Of a DNA stretch of 64,000 bases, positions 57,580-64,000 are shown in pieces. The notes under the pieces are model-generated. The model worked only from the letters and a program-made list of their open reading frames with translations, was not told where the DNA came from and ran no database searches. The position numbers were made by a program, and so were the translations under genes. The DNA comes from Syntrophaceae bacterium UBA2251 (GTDB lineage Bacteria; Desulfobacterota; Syntrophia; Syntrophales; UBA2251): contig DDXV01000064.1 of assembly GCA_002347815.1 (NCBI GenBank), forward strand, positions 34,946 to 98,945, given 5' to 3'. Position 1 is the stretch's first letter. Every line of letters starts with the position of its first letter.

Positions 57580-57855
57580 ATGAAGGAAGTCATCCGGACG
57601 GTCAGGATCGTGAACAGGCTCGGGCTCCATGCACGGGCGGCGGCGAAGCTGGTCCATACGGCGACGGGCTTTCAGGCCAGGATCTTCCTCGAGCGGAACG
57701 GCGAGGAGGTGGACGCCAAAAGTCTGCTGGGGATTCTGACCCTGGCCGGCGCCCTGGGAAGTTACATCACGATCCGGGCGGTCGGGGCGGACGCCCGGGA
57801 GGCGGTCGAGGCGATCGTGGCGCTCATGGCGCGAAAATTTGACGAAGAGGAGTAG
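57580..57855 (+). CDS. ptsH: phosphocarrier protein HPr
   Basis: 91 residues: VRIVNRLGLHARAAAKLVHTA with the phosphorylated His (LGLHARAAAK), and AKSLLGILTLAGALG with the Ser that HPr kinase uses in Gram-positives and some proteobacteria. The conserved serine suggests that an HPrK exists elsewhere in the genome. It is placed between IID and EI with gaps of 19 and 14 bases. Confidence 0.96.
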   Translation: MKEVIRTVRIVNRLGLHARAAAKLVHTATGFQARIFLERNGEEVDAKSLLGILTLAGALGSYITIRAVGADAREAVEAIVALMARKFDEEE

Positions 57856-57869
57856 ACGTTCAGAACGGT

Positions 57870-59672
57870 ATGTCCCCTGATGATGAGTTGAAGAAAACGT
57901 TTGTGCTGAAGGGCGTCGGCGTGTCCCCGGGCGTGGTCACCGGCAAGGCCTACCTCTTCGACCGGATGGACTCGCAGATCTCCTTCTATCGGCTGGAAAA
58001 TCCGAAGCTGATCGCGCGCGAGGTGACCCGCTACCGACGTGCCGTCCGGGAATCGGTCCGGCAATTGCGGGACCTGCAGCGCCGTATGCGGGAGCTCGAG
58101 GGCATGGAGGCCCTGTACATCATCGATGTGCACATCCTGATCCTCGAGGACCGGAGCTTCCTCAACCGAACGGTCCGGCACATCGAGGAGGCGGGCGTGA
58201 ACGCCGAGTGGGCCCTCCGGATGACCATCGATACCTACCGGGAGATCTTCGCGAAGGTCGAGGACGACTACCTGCGCGACCGGATCAGCGACATCCAGTA
58301 CGTCGGGCAGCGGATCCTGCAGAACCTGACGGGGGGCCGGCAGCCGTCCTTTACCGGGCTGGGCGGGGGCGTCATCATCGTGGCCCAGGACCTGTCGCCC
58401 GCCGATACCGCCCAGATGAAAATCGACAAGATTTTCGGGTTCGCCACGGACATCGGCGGCAAGACGTCGCACACCGCCATCGTGGCGCGATCCATGCAGA
58501 TCCCGGCGGTCGTGGCCCTGGAAAAGATCACGCGGATCTGCCGGACGAACGACGACATCATCATCGACGGATCGTCGGGGCTCGTGATCGTGAATCCCGA
58601 TCCGGAGCTCTTGCGGCGCTACGAGGGGAAGAAGCGGCACTACCTCCAGCTCAAGGCCGATACGCAGAAGTACGCCGGGCTGCCCGCGGTGACGACGGAC
58701 GGCTATCGCGTCCGGGTCGGCGGGAACATCGAGTTTGTCGAGGAGATCCCGTCGGCGGTGGCCAACGGGGCGGACAGCATCGGCCTGTACCGGACGGAAT
58801 TCATTTACATCAACCGCGAACAGCTCCCCACCGAGGAGGAGCACCTGGCCAGCTACCGTCAGGTGGTGTCGGTGCCGGGGCTTGACGGGGCGACGATCCG
58901 TACCTTCGATCTCGGCGGCGACAAGTTCTTTTCCGACCCGAAGCTCGCCAAGGAGATGAACCCGCAGATGGGCTTGCGGGCCATCCGGTTCTGCCTGAAG
59001 GAAGTGGACCTCTTCAAGGTGCAGCTTCGGGCGATCCTGCGCGCGGGCGCCTTCGGCAAGGTGCGCATCCTCTTCCCCATGATCTCCGGTGTCGAGGAGA
59101 TCCTGGAGGCGAAACGGATTCTCGCGGAGGTCCGCGGGGATCTGATTGCCCAGCGGGTGGACATCGGCGCGGATCCGGAGATCGGCGCCATGATCGAGGT
59201 GCCGTCCGCGGTGATCATCGCCGACCATCTCGCCCGGGAGGTGGATTTCTTCAGCATCGGCACGAACGACCTGATCCAGTACGCCCTGGCGATCGACCGG
59301 ATCAACGAACGGGTGACCTACCTCTACGAACCGCTTCACCCGGCGGTCCTCAGGCTGATCCGGCAGGTGGTGGAGGTCGGGCATCAGGCCGGCATCCGCG
59401 TGGCCATGTGCGGCGAGATGGCCGCCGATCCGCTGTATGTTATGATCCTGCTCGGCCTTCGGATCGACGAGCTCAGCATGAACCCCCAGGCGATTCCGCG
59501 GGTCAAGAAGATCATCCGAGGGGCGACGCTGACCGAATCCCGGGAGCTCCTCGAGCGGGTCATGACCTTCACCTCGGTCGGGGAGATCCGGGACCATGTC
59601 GAAGCCTTCATGAAGGCGCGTTTTCCGGACGAGTTCGCCGTCAACGGGAACATGGATCTGCACGCAAAATAA
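57870..59672 (+). CDS. ptsI: phosphoenolpyruvate-protein phosphotransferase (enzyme I)
   Basis: 600 residues. The N-terminal HPr-binding domain is followed by the active-site GGKTSHTAIVARSMQIPAVV with the phosphorylated His; then the PEP-binding barrel with GLYRTEFIYINREQLPTEEEH, NPQMGLRAIRFCL, MISGVEEI and FSIGTNDLIQYALAIDR, and CGEMAADP. It transfers phosphate from PEP to HPr. Slightly longer than the E. coli enzyme at the N-terminus. No GAF domain, so it is EI rather than EI-Ntr. Confidence 0.97.
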   Translation: MSPDDELKKTFVLKGVGVSPGVVTGKAYLFDRMDSQISFYRLENPKLIAREVTRYRRAVRESVRQLRDLQRRMRELEGMEALYIIDVHILILEDRSFLNRTVRHIEEAGVNAEWALRMTIDTYREIFAKVEDDYLRDRISDIQYVGQRILQNLTGGRQPSFTGLGGGVIIVAQDLSPADTAQMKIDKIFGFATDIGGKTSHTAIVARSMQIPAVVALEKITRICRTNDDIIIDGSSGLVIVNPDPELLRRYEGKKRHYLQLKADTQKYAGLPAVTTDGYRVRVGGNIEFVEEIPSAVANGADSIGLYRTEFIYINREQLPTEEEHLASYRQVVSVPGLDGATIRTFDLGGDKFFSDPKLAKEMNPQMGLRAIRFCLKEVDLFKVQLRAILRAGAFGKVRILFPMISGVEEILEAKRILAEVRGDLIAQRVDIGADPEIGAMIEVPSAVIIADHLAREVDFFSIGTNDLIQYALAIDRINERVTYLYEPLHPAVLRLIRQVVEVGHQAGIRVAMCGEMAADPLYVMILLGLRIDELSMNPQAIPRVKKIIRGATLTESRELLERVMTFTSVGEIRDHVEAFMKARFPDEFAVNGNMDLHAK

Positions 59673-59775
59673 CATGTCTGCGGGCGGGCGTACCCGCCCG
59701 TCGGGGAAGGGCCCGGGCACGCCCGATTTCGGGGGCGCCGGAGAAGGGCGTTTCTCCGAGGGGGGAGAAATCGAG

Positions 59776-62346
59776 ATGTCGGAGAAGGAGCATTACCCGG
59801 GGAGTCTTTACCCCAGCGAAAATTTCCTGCTGGGCTGGCTCGTGCGAAAGGCCCTCTCGATGGTCGCCTTTGCGGACGAGCAGGCCGACGCGATCCGGGG
59901 GCTCGCGCGCGAGGGCGTCGTTGTCCACGCCGTCAGGACGGAGAGCCAACTCAACAGCCTGATCCTGCGGGAGCTCTCCCTCCGCAAGGACCTCCCGCTG
60001 CCGGCCTGGAGCTACGGCGCGAACATGCTCCTCTGGCAGCCCTACGCGCTCGCCCTCAAGGGGCTCCTGAACCGCGTGAACCCCTACCGGACGGCCTACC
60101 TGAAGCGCCTCCTGACGAATCGCCGGAGCGCCGTCATTCACCTGGGCGGCGCCGAATTTCTCGAAAGTCCCGAAGCGGCGGACGCCCTCAACCAGGTGCT
60201 GGAGGCCCAGAGGGCGCTGGACGTGCCCGTCTACATCGTCCCGGAGATGGTGACCTACGGACGGCGGCGGGAGACGGATCGCGAGAGCGTCCTCAACATC
60301 CTCTTCGGACAGACGGAAAACACCGGCCCCCTGCTCAGGGTCATCACCTTCCTCCGCTACGCCAACAAGGCCCAGGTGATCGCCGCCGAGCCGGTGAACG
60401 TGGCCGCTTTCCTGGCGGAGCACGAAAGCCTGCCCGCGGCCGAGCAGGGCCGCCGCCTGCGCCAGGAGCTCATCGAGCGGATCGACGCGGAAAAAACGAC
60501 CATGGTCGGTCCCGTCCTCAAGTCCCGTGCGGAGATCAACAACCTCGTCCTCAAGGATGAAGATCTCCTCCAATTCATGGACGAGCATTCCCGCCGGACG
60601 GAGAAGTCGTTCGCCGCCGTCCGGAAGGAGGCGCGGCGCTACCTGACGGAGATCTCCTCCGACTACCGCGAAATGTTCGTGGAGATCTGGGACAAATTCC
60701 TGACCTGGCTTTGGAACGACATCTACGACGGCGTGGTCGTCGACCGGGAGGGGCTGGCCCGCCTCCGCGACATCTCCCGGCGGATGCCCTTCGTCATCAT
60801 CCCCTGCCACCGGAGCCATATCGACTATCTGTTGCTGTCGTACGTGTTCTACAACAACAACATCCAGCTCCCCTTCATCGCGGCCGGGACGAACCTGATG
60901 TTCTGGCCGATGGGGGCGATCTTTCGCAAGTCCGGGGCCTTCTTCCTGCGGCGGAGCTTCAAGGGGAACCCGCTGTACGCCGAGGTTTTCGCCAAGTACG
61001 TCAAGACCCTCCTGAGGGAGGGCCTGCCCATCGAATTCTTCATCGAGGGCGGACGCAGCCGGACGGGCAAGATGGTGATGCCCAAGTACGGGCTGCTGTC
61101 CATCATCATGCAGTCCTTCATCGAGGGCTGCTGCCAGGACCTGGCCGCCGTCCCCGTCTACATCGGCTACGACCGCGTCATTGAGGAGAAGTCCTACCTG
61201 AAGGAACTGGGCGGGGAGACGAAGAAGTCGGAATCCACGACCGACATCATCAAGTCCGGCGGCGTGCTCCGGAAGCGCTACGGCCGCGTGTACGTGAACA
61301 TCGGCGAACCCATCCTGCTCAGGGACTACCTCGCGGCCCAGGAGAAGCCCGTGCCGGAGATGACGGTCGAGGAGCGCCAGCGCCTCTACCGGAAGATCGG
61401 CTACGAGATCGTTCTCGCCATCGACCGGGTGTCGGTGGTGACGCCCTTTTCCTTCGTGTCCGCGGGCCTTCTGTGCCACGACCGCCGGGGGATCGACCGC
61501 GAGGAGCTCACGGCGGTTCTGGAGGAGTTCTACGTGTATCTCCGCCACCGCGGGGTGAGCCTGGCCTCCACGTTCGAGAGGCGCGACCGCGCCGTCGCCG
61601 AAGCCCTGGAGCTCTTCGTGCAGGCGGGGCTGATTTCCCGGCTCGGCCTGGAGGACGAGATCCCGGTGGAGGACATCGAGGAGGTCGTCTACTCCCTCGA
61701 GGACGACAAGCGGCTCAACCTGGAGTACTACAAGAACAACATCCTCCACTATTTCCTGCCGCTCGCCTTCGTCGCCGTCTCGATCCTGTCGAGCCGGGAG
61801 GACCTGATCGCCTTTTCGCGGATCCTCGGGGACTACGGGTTCTTCAAGCGCCTGTTCCGTCATGAATTTATCTTCGACGACGGCAGGTCCGACCTGGACG
61901 AGGTCAACGAGGTCCTGACCTACCTGCACGACCGGGGGATGATCGCAGGCGGGGAACGCGGCGAGGAGGCGTCGATCGAGGTCAAGGGCCGGGGGCGGAC
62001 GAACCTGATGGCCTATGCCGGGCTCATCCATAACTACCTGGAGTCCTACTGGGTGGTGGTCCGGGGGTGCGCCCACCTGAAGGCCGGCGAGGTTCCGGAG
62101 CGGGAATTCCTGCGGCGGCTCCAGACGCTGGGGCTCAAGATGTTCAAGAAGGGGGAGATCACCCGGGCGGAGTCGCTCTCCCAAGCGAACTACCAGAACG
62201 CCCTCCGGTTTCTCCGGGAGCAGGGCGTCCTGGTGGCGGAGGAGCGACGGGACAAAGGCGAGAAGCGGGAAACCCGCTACCTGTCGCTTGCCGAGGATCG
62301 CGCCCCGCTGGAAGCCATCCGCCGCCGCCTCTTCCAGTTCATGTAA
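59776..62346 (+). CDS. plsB: glycerol-3-phosphate 1-O-acyltransferase (PlsB type)
   Basis: 856 residues from ATG 59776 (GGGGGAG 9 bases upstream). Acyltransferase block I is PCHRSHIDYLLLSYVFY (HxxxxD), then IAAGTNLMFWPMGAIFRKSGAFFLRRSF, FFIEGGRSRTGKM, and VPVYIGYDRVIEEKSY, the PlsB/DHAPAT signature. The N-terminal about 270 residues and C-terminal about 280 residues are typical extensions of PlsB-type enzymes. It makes lysophosphatidate, the first step of phospholipid synthesis. It is in an apparent operon with PTS genes, an unusual neighbour. Confidence 0.95.
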   Translation: MSEKEHYPGSLYPSENFLLGWLVRKALSMVAFADEQADAIRGLAREGVVVHAVRTESQLNSLILRELSLRKDLPLPAWSYGANMLLWQPYALALKGLLNRVNPYRTAYLKRLLTNRRSAVIHLGGAEFLESPEAADALNQVLEAQRALDVPVYIVPEMVTYGRRRETDRESVLNILFGQTENTGPLLRVITFLRYANKAQVIAAEPVNVAAFLAEHESLPAAEQGRRLRQELIERIDAEKTTMVGPVLKSRAEINNLVLKDEDLLQFMDEHSRRTEKSFAAVRKEARRYLTEISSDYREMFVEIWDKFLTWLWNDIYDGVVVDREGLARLRDISRRMPFVIIPCHRSHIDYLLLSYVFYNNNIQLPFIAAGTNLMFWPMGAIFRKSGAFFLRRSFKGNPLYAEVFAKYVKTLLREGLPIEFFIEGGRSRTGKMVMPKYGLLSIIMQSFIEGCCQDLAAVPVYIGYDRVIEEKSYLKELGGETKKSESTTDIIKSGGVLRKRYGRVYVNIGEPILLRDYLAAQEKPVPEMTVEERQRLYRKIGYEIVLAIDRVSVVTPFSFVSAGLLCHDRRGIDREELTAVLEEFYVYLRHRGVSLASTFERRDRAVAEALELFVQAGLISRLGLEDEIPVEDIEEVVYSLEDDKRLNLEYYKNNILHYFLPLAFVAVSILSSREDLIAFSRILGDYGFFKRLFRHEFIFDDGRSDLDEVNEVLTYLHDRGMIAGGERGEEASIEVKGRGRTNLMAYAGLIHNYLESYWVVVRGCAHLKAGEVPEREFLRRLQTLGLKMFKKGEITRAESLSQANYQNALRFLREQGVLVAEERRDKGEKRETRYLSLAEDRAPLEAIRRRLFQFM

Positions 62347-62347
62347 A

Positions 62348-62369
62348 AAATAGGGACGTCGCCCTATTT
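62348..62369. repeat. REP-like palindrome, copy 8
   Basis: AAATAGGG, ACGTCG, CCCTATTT, two bases after the plsB stop codon. First of three copies in 150 bases. Confidence 0.85.
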
Positions 62370-62407
62370 CTTTGCCGGGACCCGTCGAATGGCGACGGGC
62401 GCCGGAA

Positions 62408-62429
62408 AAAACGGGTGACGTCCCTATTT
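62408..62429. repeat. REP-like palindrome, copy 9
   Basis: AAAACGGG, TGACGT, CCCTATTT followed by TTTT; the left arm has two changes. Confidence 0.7.
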
Positions 62430-62474
62430 TTTCTTCCCGATCCTATTTTTCCCCTTGTTAATCCGCGCGTTTGA

Positions 62475-62496
62475 AAATAGGGCGACGTCCCTATTT
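62475..62496. repeat. REP-like palindrome, copy 10
   Basis: AAATAGGG, CGACGT, CCCTATTT. On the minus strand its TAG is the stop codon of enolase (62493-62491), so the eno reading frame ends inside the element. Confidence 0.85.
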
Positions 62497-63783
62497 TTTG
62501 CGGACGGAGTAGAGGGCCGCGGGGCCGCGGTAGACGGCCGCGTCGCCCAGGTCTTCCTCGATCCTGAGGAGCTGGTTGTATTTCGCGAGCCGCTCGCTCC
62601 GGGACAGGGAACCGCTCTTGATCTGCCCGCAGTTCATCCCCACGGCCACGTCGGCCATGAAGCTGTCCTCCGTTTCGCCGGAGCGGTGCGAGACGACGGT
62701 TGTGTAGCCCGCCTCCTTTGCCATCTGGATGGTTTCCAGGGTTTCCGTCAGCGTTCCGATCTGGTTGAGCTTGATGAGGATGGAGTTGGCGATCCCCGCG
62801 TCGATGCCGCGCTTCAGGCGCTGGGCGTTCGTCACGAAGAGGTCGTCGCCCATGATCTGGATCTTTTCGCCCAGGGCGTCCGTCAGGAGCTTCCAGCCGG
62901 CCCAGTCGTCCTCGGCCAGGCCGTCCTCGATGGAGACGATGGGGTACTTCTTCACCAGGGCGGCGTAGAACGCGATCATCTCCTCGGCCGACTTGACGGG
63001 CTTCTTCTCCGCGGCGAGGCGGTACTTGCCGACGGCGAAGAAGGAACTGGCGGCGGCGTCGAGGGCGATGGCGACGTCCTTTCCCGGCCGGTAGCCGGCT
63101 TGGACGATCGCCTCTACGATCACCTCCAGGGCCTCCTCGTTGGATTTCAGGTTCGGGGCGAAGCCGCCTTCGTCGCCGACGGCGGTGTTGTAGCCCCTGG
63201 CCTTCAGGACGGCCTTCAGTCGGTGGAAGGTCTCGGCGGCCATGCGCAGGCCCTCCGCGAAGGTCTTCGCCCCCACGGGCATGACCATGAACTCCTGGAT
63301 GTCGACGTTGTTGTCCGCGTGCTGACCGCCGTTCAGGATGTTGCACATGGGCACCGGGATGTCTTTCGCGCCGACGCCGCCGATGTAGCGGTACAGCGGC
63401 AGGTCCAGCGCCTCGGCCGCCGCGCGGGCGCAGGCGAGGGAGACGCCGAGGATGGCGTTGGCGCCGAGCTTCCCCTTGTTGGGCGTGCCGTCCAGGGCGA
63501 TCATCGTCCGGTCGATCTCCCGCTGCCGCAGGCAGTCCAGGCCGATGATTTCGGGGCCGATCTTCTCGACGACGTTCCGGACGGCCTTCCGGACGCCCTT
63601 GCCGCCGTAGCGCTTCTTCACGCCGTCGCGCAATTCGAGCATCTCGTGTTCGCCGGTGGAGGCGCCCGACGGGACGGAGGCCCGCCCGACGATGCCCGAC
63701 AGCAGGGTGACCTCGGCCTCGACCGTGGGGTTGCCCCGGGAGTCGAGGATCTCTCGCGCGTGTACCTGGATGATGTCCGTCAT
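62491..63783 (-). CDS. eno: enolase
   Basis: 430 residues from ATG 63783 (GAGGAGGG upstream); the in-frame extension to 63957 is spurious. TDIIQVHAREILDSRGNPTVEAEV, SVPSGASTGEHEMLELRDG, the catalytic SIEDGLAEDDWAGWKLLTD, GDDLFVTN, ILIKLNQIGTLTET and SHRSGETEDSFMADVAVG give the complete active site and signature. It converts 2-phosphoglycerate to PEP, the donor used by the PTS enzyme I encoded nearby. The last residues VRKK read into a REP-like palindrome that supplies the stop codon. Confidence 0.98.
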   Translation of the reverse strand: MTDIIQVHAREILDSRGNPTVEAEVTLLSGIVGRASVPSGASTGEHEMLELRDGVKKRYGGKGVRKAVRNVVEKIGPEIIGLDCLRQREIDRTMIALDGTPNKGKLGANAILGVSLACARAAAEALDLPLYRYIGGVGAKDIPVPMCNILNGGQHADNNVDIQEFMVMPVGAKTFAEGLRMAAETFHRLKAVLKARGYNTAVGDEGGFAPNLKSNEEALEVIVEAIVQAGYRPGKDVAIALDAAASSFFAVGKYRLAAEKKPVKSAEEMIAFYAALVKKYPIVSIEDGLAEDDWAGWKLLTDALGEKIQIMGDDLFVTNAQRLKRGIDAGIANSILIKLNQIGTLTETLETIQMAKEAGYTTVVSHRSGETEDSFMADVAVGMNCGQIKSGSLSRSERLAKYNQLLRIEEDLGDAAVYRGPAALYSVRKK

Positions 63784-63928
63784 ATGCCCTCCTCGTGCCT
63801 GCATGGCGATTGGCGTTTGTCTGCGGATGCCTACCGGGCGCCGCCCCGCCTCCGCCGTGTCTCCGCCGGACCCGGGATTCGCGGGGTCCTGCCGGTGCGC
63901 ACGGGGGGCGCCTCTCCGGGTGACTCTT

Positions 63929-63957
63929 AGCGTAAATTCGTGCATTTTACAATCCAA
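63929..63957 (-). promoter_or_regulatory. possible promoter of eno
   Basis: Minus-strand TTGGAT (63957-63952), a 17-base spacer and TACGCT (63934-63929), about 145 bases before the start codon. No other feature is seen in 63784-64000. Confidence 0.35.
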
Positions 63958-64000
63958 GATCGCGGCGGGCGGCCGGATTTCCCTGTCACTAACAAATGAT

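Noticed and set aside
1..64000. CRISPR array, integrase, transposase or phage genes
   Set aside because: None found on either strand; the only mobile-type sequences are the short palindromic repeats.

Overview
The window is a high-GC, gene-dense bacterial chromosome segment. No phage, insertion sequence, rRNA operon or CRISPR array is visible. The gene set points to an anaerobic deltaproteobacterium (Desulfobacterota, most like the Syntrophales/Syntrophobacter side). The indicators are a VorB-type 2-oxoacid:ferredoxin oxidoreductase, a PxxKW cysteine-rich protein, a partial mannose-type PTS (IID-HPr-EI), a PlsB acyltransferase, a Gram-negative Wza/Wzc export system, and the thrS-infC-rpmI-rplT-pheS-pheT-ihfA-merR order. 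The lineage is inferred from gene content only.

Layout. 1-1.7 kb (minus): ferredoxin, alpha and partial beta subunits of a 2-oxoacid oxidoreductase, with a good promoter. 2-5.3 kb: a NusG/RfaH-like antiterminator, ribD, a small sugar-epimerase-like cupin and the prepilin peptidase. 5.5-12.2 kb: a type IV pilus minor-pseudopilin locus (two GspH/FimT, one PilV, two PilW, two large PilX-like proteins). It is built as a duplicated module: each PilX gene is met head-on by one of two paralogous secreted proteins ending in a GVLPADWW motif. 12.4-20.3 kb (plus): housekeeping genes argS, a SPOR protein, ffh, rpsP, khpA, rimM, trmD, rplS, rnhB and yraN. 20.5-44.9 kb: a large exopolysaccharide locus. 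It has two minus-strand blocks: beta-barrel/FecR/Wza/Wzc, and CpsB phosphatase/UDP-xylose synthase/two nucleotide-sugar dehydrogenases/O-antigen-ligase-like polymerase/TIM-barrel protein/accessory protein. Between them lies a plus-strand block (GT2 glycosyltransferase, B12-radical SAM, lipoprotein, carbamoyltransferase, GT-C glycosyltransferase). 45-48.5 kb: rsmI, three envelope-associated genes and pgsA. 48.6-56.2 kb: tRNA-Val, then thrS through a MerR-type regulator. 56.2-62.3 kb: PxxKW protein, then PTS IID-HPr-EI-plsB. 62.5-63.8 kb (minus): enolase.

How the genes fit together. The UDP-glucose dehydrogenase and UDP-glucuronate decarboxylase would make UDP-GlcA and UDP-Xyl for an acidic or pentose-containing polymer. 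Wzc (with a very tyrosine-rich tail) and CpsB form a phosphorylation/dephosphorylation pair. Wza and the beta-barrel provide the outer-membrane exit. The carbamoyltransferase and GT-C enzyme may decorate the polymer. No Wzx flippase or initiating phosphoglycosyltransferase is seen here.

The most unusual signals are: (1) a family of about ten short palindromic REP-like elements (AAATAGGG...CCCTATTT), two of them inside the carbamoyltransferase reading frame and several supplying stop codons of neighbouring genes; (2) a second palindromic family, GGATTCCCG...CGGGAA, that appears to have been absorbed in frame by envelope genes; (3) the duplicated pseudopilin module with its paired PADWW proteins; (4) an infC gene that almost certainly starts with ATA; (5) a terminator hairpin just before wza, in a genome segment that also carries a specialised NusG.
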